From: Pseudoduganella violacea
Lineage (GTDB): Bacteria > Pseudomonadota > Gammaproteobacteria > Burkholderiales > Burkholderiaceae_D
Assembly (NCBI RefSeq): GCF_014191875.1
Contig: NZ_JACHXD010000003.1
Coordinates: forward strand, 434,001 to 498,000
Direction: 5' to 3'
DNA: 64,000 nt
The stretch's first letter is position 1; each line of letters begins with the position of its first letter. The position numbers and the translations under genes are program-made. Shown piece by piece: positions 36,293 to 44,384 of this stretch. The notes below the pieces were generated by a model. The model was not told where the DNA came from. It was given only the letters and a program-made list of their open reading frames with translations, and searched no databases.

Positions 36293-36667
36293 TTACTTGT
36301 TGGCACGGTCGAGTTCCTCGCGCAGCACGCGCAAGTCTTCCTGCAAGGCGTCGGCGGCGTTGGCGGCCTTGGCCGAATTGGCCTTGCTTTGCGCCAGGCG
36401 GGCATCGGCCTGGGCTTGCTGGGCCAGATCGCGGGCCAGCTGGTAATCGCGGGCGGCCAGCGCCTGGCTGGCGCGCAGCATTTTTTCGCGGGCCGAGCCC
36501 AGCTCGTCCGGGGCCAGCTCGGCCGCGCCGGAGGAGCCGGCGCTTTCCACCGCTTCGCGCGAGGCCGCCACATCGGCGGTGGCCGGGGTTTTCAGACCGC
36601 TGGCGCAAGCGCTCAGCAGCACCAGGGACAGGCCGCACAGGGCGGGCCGGATTTTGCTTGGGGCCAT
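36293..36667 (-). CDS. DUF4398-domain lipoprotein
   Basis: A 124-residue protein. The signal LCGLSLVLLSAC ends at a lipid-type cysteine (about residue 21). The rest is helical with the DUF4398 pattern (AELAPDELGSAREKMLRASQALAARDYQLARDLAQQAQADARLAQSK split over two helices). It is the first gene of the minus-strand run through OmpA, ferritin-like and YqjD-type genes to the terminator at 33.6 kb. A candidate operator lies 60 bp before its start. Confidence 0.85.
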   Translation of the reverse strand: MAPSKIRPALCGLSLVLLSACASGLKTPATADVAASREAVESAGSSGAAELAPDELGSAREKMLRASQALAARDYQLARDLAQQAQADARLAQSKANSAKAANAADALQEDLRVLREELDRANK

Positions 36668-36727
36668 ATCGTTCTCCTTGTTGGCGTTGAAGGTATGTCT
36701 TTATAAGACGCGCCGCCGCGCTCTTTC

Positions 36728-36743
36728 TGTACGCAGACGCACA
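36728..36743. promoter_or_regulatory. Candidate operator, TGTRCGC-N2-GCGYACA family
   Basis: TGTACGC-AG-ACGCACA matches at all positions but one. It lies 60 bp upstream of the DUF4398 gene that heads the six-gene minus-strand operon. Confidence 0.6.
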
Positions 36744-36767
36744 TACCGTCCAGCCTGTGCCGCCTTG

Positions 36768-36783
36768 CGTGCGGGAGCGCACA
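36768..36783. promoter_or_regulatory. Candidate operator, TGTRCGC-N2-GCGYACA family
   Basis: CGTGCGG-GA-GCGCACA has a perfect right half-site. It lies 46 bp before the AsmA-family start and faces the site at 36728 for the divergent operon. Confidence 0.55.
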
Positions 36784-36829
36784 CAGAGGCTTGCCGTCGT
36801 GAGTTAGGCTTTGGTATGCTCCGAAAAAA

Positions 36830-38902
36830 ATGAAAGTGATGCATATGAGCCTGTCCCGCCGCACCAAGCTTGCCCTCGCCGCCGGGGGCGTGTTGCTCGC
36901 CGTTCCCGCCGCCGCCCTGATCGTGCTCTACCATTACGACTGGAACCGGGCCCGGCCCTGGCTGAACGAGAAAGTCAGCGCCGCCATCGAGCGCCCCTTC
37001 GCCATCCGCGGCAATCTGGCCCTGAGCTGGCAACGCCAGCCGCAGGAGCTGGGCTGGCGCGGCCTCGTGCCCTGGCCGCATCTGCTGGCGCGCGATGTCC
37101 ACCTGGGCAATCCCGCGCCCATGCTGGCCGCCGCCGCCCACAGCGGCGACACGGTGCCGGCCGATATGGCCAGCGCGGCCGAGCTGTCCTTCTCGCTCAA
37201 TCCCCTGGCGCTGCTGGAGCAAAAGATCACGATCCCGCTGCTGAGCTTTACGGCGCCCCAGGTCTATCTGCAGCGCACCGCCGACGGCAAGAACAACTGG
37301 ACCTTCAAGCGCAACCCGCAATCGCCCTGGCGGCTCGACCTGCAGCGCGTGGTGTTCAGCAAGGGCAGCGTACGCCTGGTCGATGTGCCGCAGAAGATCG
37401 ACGCCACCGCCCACCTCGACACGCTGGCGCAGGACAGCCAGTACGGCGTGTCCTGGCGCGCCGAGGGACGCTGGAACAGGCAGCCCGTCAGCGGCCAGGG
37501 CAAGGCCGGCGCCGTGCTCTCGCTGCAGGGCGACCAGCCCTTCCCGCTGCAGGGCAAGGCCCAGGTCGGCCTGGTGCATATCGCGGCCGAAGGCACGCTG
37601 ACGCGGCCGCTGCAACTGGCCGCCATCGACTTCCGGCTCAAGGTCGGCGGCGCCAGCATGGCGCGCCTGTACGCCTTGACCGGCCTGGTGCTGCCGGAAA
37701 CCCCACCCTTCGCCACCGAAGGCCGCCTGCGCGGCACGCTGGCCGGCCAGCACAGCCGCTGGACTTACGACCAGTTCACCGGCCGCGTCGGCTCCAGCGA
37801 TATCGCCGGCAAGCTGGTGTACGAACAAAAACAGCCGCGTGGCCACCTGAGCGGCACGGTGCAGTCGAAGCTGCTGCAATTTGCCGACCTCGGCCCGCTG
37901 ATCGGCGCCGACTCCAACGCCAGCAAGCAAGCGCGCGGCCTGCCCGCTGTGCAGCCGAGCGAGAAAGTGCTGCCGGTGGAAACCTTCAAGACCGAACGCT
38001 GGACCAGCATCGACGCCGACGTCAGCTACCGCGCCGCGCGCATCGTGCGCACCGAGCAGTTGCCGATCAGCCACCTGGAAACCGAATTCCACCTGCGCGA
38101 CGGCGTGCTCAAGCTGACCCCGCTGAACTTCGACTTCGCCGGCGGCAAGCTGGCCTCCACCGTCACCCTCGACGGCAGCGGGCGCGACGCCAAGAACGCC
38201 ATCCGCGCCGACCTCGCGGCCAGCGCGCGCGGCATCCGCTTGCAGGAACTGTTCCCGCACCTGCCGCAATTGCAGGCCACCGTCGGCGTGATCAATGCCG
38301 ACACCAAGCTCAGCGCCACCGGCAACTCGGTCGCCACCCTGCTGGCCCAGTCGAACGGCGAACTGAAGACGCGCATCAGCCAGGGCCAGATCAGCAAGCT
38401 GCTGCTCGAACAGATGGGCTTGAATATCGGCAGCATCGTGCTGACCAAACTGGTGGGCGACAAGCAGGTCAAGCTGAACTGCCTGGCGGGCGATTTCGCT
38501 GTCACCGACGGCCTGGCGCAGACGCGCAGCTTCGTCGTCGACACCGAGGACGCCACGGTGCGCATCAGCGGCGCCGTCAGCCTCGACGACGAGCGCCTGG
38601 ACCTGACCATGAAACCCGACAGCAAGGGCTTGCGCATCATCTCGCTGCGCTCGCCCATCTATGTGCGCGGCACCTTCAAGCATCCCGACGTCGACATCGA
38701 CAAGGGCGTGCTGGCCCTGCGCGCCGGCGGCGCCATCGCGCTGGCCACCCTGGCCGCGCCGGTGGCCGCGCTGGCGCCCCTGATCAGCGGCGGCGGCAGC
38801 AGCGATACGCCTTGCGGCCCGCTGCTGGCCGAGGCGGCGCGCAAGCCGGTGGCGCCGCCGCCCGGCAAGAAGCTGGCGCCGCGGCCGGGAATACGTAACT
38901 AA
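36830..38902 (+). CDS. AsmA-family envelope protein
   Basis: A 690-residue protein with a single N-terminal membrane anchor (about residues 12-35) and a long periplasmic part. AsmA landmarks are present: SAAIERPFAIRGNLALSWQ near the start, LSFSLNPLALLEQKITIPLLSF, and a C-terminal AsmA domain with LNFDFAGGKLASTVTLDGSG and GDFAVTDGLAQTRSFVVDTEDA. AsmA-like proteins form bridge-like structures that move phospholipid between membranes. No clear Shine-Dalgarno sequence precedes the ATG at 36830; in-frame ATGs at 36839 and 36845 are alternatives. Confidence 0.88.
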   Translation: MKVMHMSLSRRTKLALAAGGVLLAVPAAALIVLYHYDWNRARPWLNEKVSAAIERPFAIRGNLALSWQRQPQELGWRGLVPWPHLLARDVHLGNPAPMLAAAAHSGDTVPADMASAAELSFSLNPLALLEQKITIPLLSFTAPQVYLQRTADGKNNWTFKRNPQSPWRLDLQRVVFSKGSVRLVDVPQKIDATAHLDTLAQDSQYGVSWRAEGRWNRQPVSGQGKAGAVLSLQGDQPFPLQGKAQVGLVHIAAEGTLTRPLQLAAIDFRLKVGGASMARLYALTGLVLPETPPFATEGRLRGTLAGQHSRWTYDQFTGRVGSSDIAGKLVYEQKQPRGHLSGTVQSKLLQFADLGPLIGADSNASKQARGLPAVQPSEKVLPVETFKTERWTSIDADVSYRAARIVRTEQLPISHLETEFHLRDGVLKLTPLNFDFAGGKLASTVTLDGSGRDAKNAIRADLAASARGIRLQELFPHLPQLQATVGVINADTKLSATGNSVATLLAQSNGELKTRISQGQISKLLLEQMGLNIGSIVLTKLVGDKQVKLNCLAGDFAVTDGLAQTRSFVVDTEDATVRISGAVSLDDERLDLTMKPDSKGLRIISLRSPIYVRGTFKHPDVDIDKGVLALRAGGAIALATLAAPVAALAPLISGGGSSDTPCGPLLAEAARKPVAPPPGKKLAPRPGIRN

Positions 38903-38911
38903 GCGTAACTA

Positions 38912-38927
38912 AGTGAGCTGACGAACA
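38912..38927. promoter_or_regulatory. Candidate operator (weak), TGTRCGC-N2-GCGYACA family
   Basis: AGTGAGC-TG-ACGAACA has four mismatches to the shared palindrome. It is kept because of its position 71 bp before the glycine-zipper lipoprotein start. Confidence 0.35.
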
Positions 38928-38998
38928 GAGCGCAGAGTCGGCCCGTTCTATGCTGGTTTCCGCCAAGCCCGCGTGGCTGCATACACAAGGAGATCATC

Positions 38999-39220
38999 AT
39001 GCAAATCAAGAAAATTCTCACTGGCGGCGCCCTGCTGGGCGCGCTGTTCGGCCTGAGCGCCTGTTCGAATATGTCGCAGCAGGACCGTAATACCGCGATT
39101 GGCGCCGGCGTCGGCGCCGTGGCCGGCTCCGTGCTGTCCGGCGGCAGCGCCGTCGGCACCGTGGGCGGCGCCGCCGTCGGGGGCGTGATCGGCAACCAGG
39201 TCAACAAGCCGCCGCGTTAA
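38999..39220 (+). CDS. Small glycine-zipper lipoprotein (OsmB-like)
   Basis: A 73-residue protein. The signal LGALFGLSAC gives the lipidated cysteine at about residue 22. Nearly all the rest is a glycine zipper (AIGAGVGAVAGSVLSGGSAVGTVGG and VGGVIGNQV). OsmB in E. coli has the same plan and is induced by osmotic stress. AAGGAG precedes the ATG. Confidence 0.87.
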   Translation: MQIKKILTGGALLGALFGLSACSNMSQQDRNTAIGAGVGAVAGSVLSGGSAVGTVGGAAVGGVIGNQVNKPPR

Positions 39221-39247
39221 TCTCCGCCTTGCCGGGCAGCGCCAGCC

Positions 39248-39994
39248 TTATAGGAAGACGCTGCCCATGCCGATACTGCCATCGTCCTTGACCAGCGCAT
39301 AACAGCCGCAGGACGCCGCCTCCAGTCCCGCCGAATCCAGAATCTCGATATTGCCCCGGCTATAGCTGATCAGACCTTGCTGCTGCAGGGCGCTGGCGGC
39401 CTTGGTCACGCCGACACGGCGTACGCCCAGGGCGTGGGCCAGAAATTCATGGGTCAGATGAAAGCGTTCCGACTGCAGCCGGTCGCGCGTCACCAGCAGG
39501 GTGCGCGCCAGCCGCGCTTCCAGCACATGGAAGCGGCTGCACACGGCGATCTGGATGGCTTGCGCCAGCAGCGCATCGGTATAGCGCGACAGCAGGCGCT
39601 GCAAGGACTCCATATGCGCGAACTCGCGGCAGAAGTCGCCGGCCTCCATGCGCAAGACATAGCCGGCGCGCTGCACCACGGCGCGCACCTGGGCTGCCTG
39701 GTGGCCCAGCGCAACCGAGGCGCCGAGCATGCCTTCGCGCCCCACCGCGCCCACTTCCAAGGTCATGCGGCCTTCGGCCACGGCCAGCAGGCAGACCAGG
39801 GCGTCAAGCGGGAAGTAGAGGTGGCCGATCGGCTGGCCGGGCTCGTACAGCACTTCGCCCACGTCCACCATCGCCAGCTCGCACAGGGACTGGATATGGT
39901 CCAGGTCGTCCTCAGGCAAGCTCGCCAGCAGGCGGTTGCTGCCGCGGGAGGGAATCAGGGCGCTGCCATGAGCGGTGTCAAAGTTAACAATCAT
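39248..39994 (-). CDS. Crp/Fnr-family transcriptional regulator
   Basis: A 248-residue regulator. The cyclic-nucleotide-binding-like barrel (about 25-140) has VLYEPGQPIGHLYFPLDALVCLL and VGREGMLGAS. The C-terminal winged helix (about 150-225) has TRDRLQSERFHLTHEFLAHALGVRRVGVTKAASALQQQGLI split across the usual HTH. No N-terminal cysteine cluster for an iron-sulfur centre is visible, so it is not a canonical FNR. A palindromic site at 40067-40082 lies 72 bp before its start. The same site type precedes many nearby stress genes, making this the candidate regulator of that set (inference). Confidence 0.88.
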   Translation of the reverse strand: MIVNFDTAHGSALIPSRGSNRLLASLPEDDLDHIQSLCELAMVDVGEVLYEPGQPIGHLYFPLDALVCLLAVAEGRMTLEVGAVGREGMLGASVALGHQAAQVRAVVQRAGYVLRMEAGDFCREFAHMESLQRLLSRYTDALLAQAIQIAVCSRFHVLEARLARTLLVTRDRLQSERFHLTHEFLAHALGVRRVGVTKAASALQQQGLISYSRGNIEILDSAGLEAASCGCYALVKDDGSIGMGSVFL

Positions 39995-40066
39995 CGCGGT
40001 CGGGTCAGAGTGGTCGGCTTCTGCACATCGGTCAGGCCTAGCTTACCGGCAAGTATTTTCCCTGTA

Positions 40067-40082
40067 TGTACGCTGACGCACT
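40067..40082. promoter_or_regulatory. Candidate operator, TGTRCGC-N2-GCGYACA family
   Basis: TGTACGC-TG-ACGCACT differs from the palindrome at two positions. It lies between the divergent Crp/Fnr-type gene (72 bp) and the glycine-zipper gene at 40142 (59 bp). Confidence 0.6.
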
Positions 40083-40141
40083 GAAAAAGCAGCGTCCGCG
40101 GCCGACAATCACGGCGTCGACATGCAATTGGAAAGCCCATC

Positions 40142-40813
40142 ATGACTCCCCTCATTCCCCCCGCCAGCAAACAGCCCCTGCATCCGCTGCTGATGACGGC
40201 CGCCGTTGCCGTGCTGCTGTTCTGTTCGGTCGGCATCGCCGCCCTGATGGATTGGCTGCCCAGCTCTTCCGGGCACAGCACCCCGGCGGCTACGCCATCG
40301 CTGAGCGCGCCGGTCAGCGAGAGCGCCGCCCCCGACGGCCATGGCGCGGCCGGCTCGAGCGCGCCGCTGCCGCCCGCGCCGCCGCCGGGCGCCAGCCTGC
40401 GCGCGCAGCACTATGCCGCCGCGCCTGCGGGCAATGGCGGCGGCGCGGCGCACGATGCCGCGCAAGCCGTCGCGGCGCCCGCCGTCTGCCGCCACTGCGG
40501 CGTGGTGGAATCGGTGCGCACCATCCGCACCCGCGCCAATGGCAGCGGCGTCGGCGCGGCGGGCGGCGCCGTGGTGGGCGGCCTGCTGGGCCACCAGATC
40601 GGCGGCGGCAGCGGACGCGACCTGGCCACCATGGCCGGCGCCATCGGCGGCGCCGTGGTCGGCAACCAGGTGGAAGGCAATATGAACGCGCGCACCAGCT
40701 ATGAAGTGACGGTGCGCCTGGACGACGGCAAGCGCCGCACCGTCCACAGCGCCGCGGCCTGGCAGCAGGGCGAGCGCATCCGCATCGTCCAAGGCCAGTT
40801 GCGGCACGGCTAA
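40142..40813 (+). CDS. Glycine-zipper 2TM membrane protein
   Basis: A 223-residue protein with an N-terminal transmembrane helix (LLMTAAVAVLLFCSVGIAAL), a proline and alanine-rich linker, a CRHCGVVESVRTI motif, and a glycine-zipper pair (about 138-180: VGAAGGAVVGGLLGHQIGGG, AGAIGGAVVGNQVEGN). The C-terminal small beta module (SYEVTVRLDDGKRRTVH, ERIRIVQGQL) matches the tail of the lipoprotein at 32568-33014. So it is a membrane-anchored relative of the 17-kDa antigen family. It is divergent from the Crp/Fnr-type regulator. Confidence 0.85.
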   Translation: MTPLIPPASKQPLHPLLMTAAVAVLLFCSVGIAALMDWLPSSSGHSTPAATPSLSAPVSESAAPDGHGAAGSSAPLPPAPPPGASLRAQHYAAAPAGNGGGAAHDAAQAVAAPAVCRHCGVVESVRTIRTRANGSGVGAAGGAVVGGLLGHQIGGGSGRDLATMAGAIGGAVVGNQVEGNMNARTSYEVTVRLDDGKRRTVHSAAAWQQGERIRIVQGQLRHG

Positions 40814-40816
40814 TAC

Positions 40817-40832
40817 TGTTCGTCAGCGTACA
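40817..40832. promoter_or_regulatory. Candidate operator, TGTRCGC-N2-GCGYACA family
   Basis: TGTTCGT-CA-GCGTACA has a perfect right half-site. It lies 58 bp before the lmo0937-type mini-membrane protein start. Confidence 0.58.
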
Positions 40833-40890
40833 GAGTTAAAAGCTGAGACAGGCAACAATCCCCCCATCAACCCGAGAGAAGGAGTCCATC

Positions 40891-41037
40891 ATGTTATACA
40901 CGCTAGCTGTTGTCCTCATCATTCTGTGGCTGCTGGGCCTGGTCACGTCCTACACCATCGGCGGCTTCATCCACGTGCTGCTGGTGGTGGCCATCATCAT
41001 GGTGCTGCTGCGCCTGATCAGCGGACGCGGCGTCTAG
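40891..41037 (+). CDS. lmo0937-family mini-membrane protein
   Basis: A 48-residue protein: MLYTLAVVLIILWLLGLVTS, then YTIGGFIHVLLVVAIIMVL and LRLISGRGV. Two hydrophobic helices and the central GLVTSYTIGGFIHVLLVVAI stretch define this widespread family of unknown function, often found beside stress genes. GAAGGAG precedes the ATG. It is followed by a hairpin. Confidence 0.88.
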   Translation: MLYTLAVVLIILWLLGLVTSYTIGGFIHVLLVVAIIMVLLRLISGRGV

Positions 41038-41069
41038 TCCGCGTTGCGCGCCAGCCACTCCTGTTCCCC

Positions 41070-41095
41070 GGCGCTGTACAACAAGGTACAGCGCC
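41070..41095 (+). terminator. Hairpin after the lmo0937-type gene
   Basis: GGCGCTGTAC/GTACAGCGCC forms a perfect 10-bp stem with a 6-nt loop. Only a short T run follows (GCTTTCC), so termination would be weak. Confidence 0.6.
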
Positions 41096-41143
41096 GCTTT
41101 CCGTTTCGGTCTACACTTGCTGGACAATTCAGGAGGGACTGAC

Positions 41144-41830
41144 ATGAACTTCCAACACAAGACATCCACCAAACCCCTAGCCGGCGCGCTGGCCCTGCTG
41201 CTGGCCCTGGCCGCCAGCGGCTGCGCCGACATGAACGCGACGCAGCGCGGCACGGCCACCGGGGCCGGCATCGGCGCCGGCCTGGGCGCCATTCTCGGCG
41301 CCAGCACCGGCGGTGGCGGCAGCGGCCGCGCGGCCGGCGGCGCCGTGCTGGGCGCGGCGGTCGGCGCCATCGCCGGCAATATCTGGTCGCAGCGCATGGA
41401 AGACCAGAAACGGGCCATGGAGCAAGCCACCAAGGGCACCGGCGTCCAGGTCAGCCAGACCCCCGACAACCGGCTGAAGCTGGAAATCCCCAGCGATATT
41501 TCCTTCGACACCAACCGCTCCGACATCAAGGCCAATTTCCGGCCCATCCTCGACCGCTTCGCCAGCACGCTCAACGACAACCCGGCCGCCACGGTCAGCA
41601 TCATCGGCCACACCGACAGCACCGGCAGCGACGCCATCAACCAGCCCCTGTCCGTGGACCGTGCCTCGCACACGCGCGACTACCTGGCCATGCGCGGCGT
41701 CTCGCCCACCCGGGTCGTGGTCGAAGGCCGCGGCGCGCGCGAACCGATCGCCCCCAACGAGGACAATGCCGGCCGCGCCCGCAATCGCCGTGTAGAAATC
41801 TTTGTTGCCGAGCCCCAGCCGCGCAGCTGA
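41144..41830 (+). CDS. OmpA-family lipoprotein with glycine zipper (YiaD-like)
   Basis: A 228-residue protein. The lipoprotein signal ends ALAASGC (about residue 26). A glycine-zipper region (about 38-80: GTATGAGIGAGLGAILGAS, GGAVLGAAVGAIAGN) is followed by an OmpA domain (ISFDTNRSDIKANF, IIGHTDSTGSDAINQPLS, NRRVEIFV). This is the YiaD architecture. GGAGG precedes the ATG at 41144. The DUF3617 gene follows after 17 bp. Confidence 0.9.
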   Translation: MNFQHKTSTKPLAGALALLLALAASGCADMNATQRGTATGAGIGAGLGAILGASTGGGGSGRAAGGAVLGAAVGAIAGNIWSQRMEDQKRAMEQATKGTGVQVSQTPDNRLKLEIPSDISFDTNRSDIKANFRPILDRFASTLNDNPAATVSIIGHTDSTGSDAINQPLSVDRASHTRDYLAMRGVSPTRVVVEGRGAREPIAPNEDNAGRARNRRVEIFVAEPQPRS

Positions 41831-41847
41831 GCCACCGGAGCTCGCCC

Positions 41848-42387
41848 ATGTCCTTCCGCCCCGCCCTGCTGGCCGGCTTGCTGCTGTTAAGCGGCAGCGC
41901 CGGCGCCCAGACCCTCAAGCCCGGCCTATGGGAGATGAACAACCGCATCGCCGGCGGCAGTCCGGAAACCATGCAAGCGATGGCGCGCGCGCAAAAGGAA
42001 ATGGCGAATCTGCCGGCCGACCAGCGCAAGATGCTGGAACAGATGATGGCCCAGCGCGGCGTCGGCCTCAATCTGGCCGACGGCGGTGGCGTCAAGCTCA
42101 CCTACTGCATGACCAAGGAAATGGCCGAAAAGCGTGAACTGCCGGCCGGCCAGCCTGGCGACTGCCGCAGCACCAGCACCCCGGTCCCGGGCGGCATGAA
42201 CGTCAGCTTCCACTGCAACAAACCACCCTCGCAAGGCAAAGGCCAAGTCATCTTCGAAGGCGACACCGGCTACACCATGCGCATGGACGTCACCAGCCAA
42301 GCCCACGGCGCGCCCCAGCAGATGATGGTCGAAGGCAGCGGCCGCTGGCTCAGTCCCGACTGCGGCGCCGCCCCCAAGGCCCGCTAA
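41848..42387 (+). CDS. DUF3617-domain periplasmic protein
   Basis: A 179-residue secreted protein. A signal peptide (LLAGLLLLSGSAGA) precedes the DUF3617 opening LKPGLWEMNNRI. Cysteine-containing motifs follow (LTYCMTKEMAE, GDCRSTSTPV, VSFHCNKPPS), consistent with disulfides, and it ends GRWLSPDCGAA. The family is common in Proteobacteria and its function is unknown. It follows the OmpA lipoprotein gene closely. Confidence 0.87.
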   Translation: MSFRPALLAGLLLLSGSAGAQTLKPGLWEMNNRIAGGSPETMQAMARAQKEMANLPADQRKMLEQMMAQRGVGLNLADGGGVKLTYCMTKEMAEKRELPAGQPGDCRSTSTPVPGGMNVSFHCNKPPSQGKGQVIFEGDTGYTMRMDVTSQAHGAPQQMMVEGSGRWLSPDCGAAPKAR

Positions 42388-42397
42388 GCCCCACCGT

Positions 42398-42523
42398 TTG
42401 ATCCAGCGCAAACAATGTCCACCCTGGTGTCAGGCACCGGAGTAGGACATTCTTTGCGCAATATCAAACAATGTCCTCCCCTGGTGCCTGACACCAGGGT
42501 GGACATTCTTTGATTTGGCGCAA
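42398..42523. repeat. Structured repeat copy B: three FNR-like boxes alternating with two hairpins
   Basis: Boxes lie at 42398-42411 (TTGATCCAGCGCAA), 42454-42467 (TTGCGCAATATCAA, inverted) and 42510-42523 (TTGATTTGGCGCAA), exactly 56 bp apart. Hairpins lie at 42414-42451 (outer stem AATGTCC, loop TCAGG) and 42470-42507 (outer stem AATGTCC, inner CCCTGGTG, loop CCTGA). The copy fills the space between the convergent DUF3617 and aminotransferase genes, and could terminate both. Confidence 0.9.
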
Positions 42524-42531
42524 AGGCGGAC

Positions 42532-43368
42532 TTAGTTGGCGTCGGAGTAGGCCATGTAGAGCTCGCGGGCCTTGCTGGCGATGGGGCCGACCGGGAGGTC
42601 GCGGCCTTCGTAGCGGATGCAGGGCGTGACTTTGCCGAAGTTGCCGGTGTTGAAGATTTCGGCGGCGCTGTTCAGCTCTTCGGGCTTGACGCTGCGCTCT
42701 TCGACGACGATGCCGGCCTCTTTCAACAGGGCGATGACGCGGCCACGGGTAATGCCGGAGAGGAAGGTGCCGTTCGGCACCGGCGTCACGACCTGGCCGG
42801 CGGGGGTGACGAAGAAGATATTGGCGGTGGCGAATTCGGCGACGTGACCTTCGCTGTCGCACACAACGGCGTTATCGTAGCCGCGTTCCTTGGCGGCGCG
42901 CAGGGCGCGCGTGGTGTTGGCGTACAGCGAGGAGGCTTTGGCGTCGGTCGGCGCCATGGCGGCGTCGGGACGGCGCAACTCGGACAGGCAGGCGCTGAAG
43001 CCGGTGAACGGCGGCATCGGCGCATCGAACAGGGTCAGGGCGAAGGCGCTTTTCTCGGCCACGGGAATCAGCAGGCCGTCGGTGCCGAACACCAGCGGAC
43101 GGATATACAGCTCGGCATCGGCCGGGAATTTGGCGACGCCTTCGCGCACCAGCGTTTCCATCTCGTCGACGCTGAGCGGGCAGCTCAGGCCGAGCCGCTC
43201 GGCCGAGTAGATCACGCGCTGCAGGTGCAGGCGCAGGTCGGCCATATGGCCGCGGATGGAGCGCGCGCCGTCAAATACCGAGGAACCCAGCCATACACTA
43301 TGGTCCATCGCGCCGAACAAGGGGGCGTTGCCTTCGCTCCAGGCGCCATTGAAATAGGTCAGATACAT
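42532..43368 (-). CDS. Class IV aminotransferase (branched-chain amino acid type)
   Basis: A 278-residue PLP enzyme. Family markers in order: YFNGAWSEGNAPLFGAMDHSVWLGSSVFDGAR, YIRPLVFG, DAKASSLYANTTRALRAAKERGYD (PLP lysine in DAKASS), EGHVAEFATANIFFV and TFLSGITRGRVI (the text segments are read separately along the protein). It resembles IlvE/branched-chain aminotransferases; D-amino-acid transaminase or ADC lyase relatives are alternatives, but the YANTTRA and IRP segments favour the first. The ATG at 43368 follows AGGA. Confidence 0.85.
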   Translation of the reverse strand: MYLTYFNGAWSEGNAPLFGAMDHSVWLGSSVFDGARSIRGHMADLRLHLQRVIYSAERLGLSCPLSVDEMETLVREGVAKFPADAELYIRPLVFGTDGLLIPVAEKSAFALTLFDAPMPPFTGFSACLSELRRPDAAMAPTDAKASSLYANTTRALRAAKERGYDNAVVCDSEGHVAEFATANIFFVTPAGQVVTPVPNGTFLSGITRGRVIALLKEAGIVVEERSVKPEELNSAAEIFNTGNFGKVTPCIRYEGRDLPVGPIASKARELYMAYSDAN

Positions 43369-43434
43369 AAATGCTTCCTGCTTGGTTGTTGAGGGGGCTG
43401 AACCCCTCAATTTAGCACAAGCGGGAAGCGCCGG

Positions 43435-44277
43435 TCAGAATGCGTGGCGCAGGCCGAAGCGCAAGCCGCTGCTGGCACGGCCGATGGCGGCCGGCCGGCC
43501 ATTGTCATGGCGCACCTGGGCATAGGCGGCATACCAGCCGGTGCGCTTCGACATGGCATAGCTCATGCCGAAGGCGATCTGGCGCGCATCGAGATCGGTG
43601 GGGTCGCGGTCGTCCTTGCGGATATAGGACAGCATCCAGGTCGTCGCGCCGCGCTGCAGCGCCAGCCCGAGCATCATGTCGCGGCTGTCGGTCGAGGGCG
43701 TGGCCATGGCCAGCGCGCCATACGGCTGGCTCAGATCCCAGGGCACGGCGCCCATGCCGCGGTTGACGCCGTACGCGGCATAGGTCAGCGCCGGCCCGAT
43801 GTGCAGATTGGCCGCGATCAAGCTGTTGCGCGAAGCCAGGTCCAGCGGCACGCTCTTGCCGGTAATGTCGGGCAGGGGATTGTTCTTGCGCTGGTGCGCG
43901 AGACGCACATTGAACAGCGCGCCGGCATAGCCGAGCGTGGCGCCATAAGCGCGCTGGCGCGGCGTGCTGAAATTACTTTCGCCATAGCTGTAAATCGCGC
44001 TCGCGTTCCAGCCGCGCCGGCGCGCCTCGTATTTGACGGCGTTTTCATACGGCCGCGTAGTTTCGCCCGCAAGGCTGGTGGCGGCGCCGGCCAGGCCGCC
44101 GTGCAACGGATCGTCGATCTCGATCAGCGCGGTCGACTGCGGACTGTAGGCGCGCCCCGGCGCCAGCACGTCCCAGCGCGGATCGACGACGCCATACACT
44201 TTAAGCTGCTGCGGCGTCTGCGCGCCCGCCAGCAACGGCCAGAACAACAGCAACGGTGCAATCTGCCTGTGCTTCAT
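43435..44277 (-). CDS. Short Gram-negative porin (Porin_4 type)
   Basis: A 280-residue outer-membrane protein. A signal peptide (IAPLLLFWPLLAGAQ) is followed by QLKVYGVVDPRWDV and alternating beta strands, and ends with the aromatic GLRFGLRHAF that outer-membrane barrels use for assembly. General porins of this family are usually about 340-390 residues, so this one is short and may lack strands. GGGGAGAG precedes the ATG at 44277. Two candidate operators lie upstream. Confidence 0.82.
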   Translation of the reverse strand: MKHRQIAPLLLFWPLLAGAQTPQQLKVYGVVDPRWDVLAPGRAYSPQSTALIEIDDPLHGGLAGAATSLAGETTRPYENAVKYEARRRGWNASAIYSYGESNFSTPRQRAYGATLGYAGALFNVRLAHQRKNNPLPDITGKSVPLDLASRNSLIAANLHIGPALTYAAYGVNRGMGAVPWDLSQPYGALAMATPSTDSRDMMLGLALQRGATTWMLSYIRKDDRDPTDLDARQIAFGMSYAMSKRTGWYAAYAQVRHDNGRPAAIGRASSGLRFGLRHAF

Positions 44278-44330
44278 GATGCCTCTCCCCTGAGCATGCC
44301 GCCAGTGTAGGCCCGCGTCCGCCTGTTTTC

Positions 44331-44346
44331 TGTGCGCGGCCCCACA
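44331..44346. promoter_or_regulatory. Candidate operator, TGTRCGC-N2-GCGYACA family
   Basis: TGTGCGC-GG-CCCCACA has a perfect left half-site. It lies 53 bp before the porin start. Confidence 0.5.
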
Positions 44347-44384
44347 CTTCGTACCACTCTGCATCGTTGAGCGAACTGATCCTA

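Noticed and set aside
40817..40832. CTGT...ACAG at 40816-40833 as a LexA box
   Set aside because: The half-sites are 10 bases apart rather than 8, and the sequence fits the TGTRCGC-N2-GCGYACA family found at other genes.
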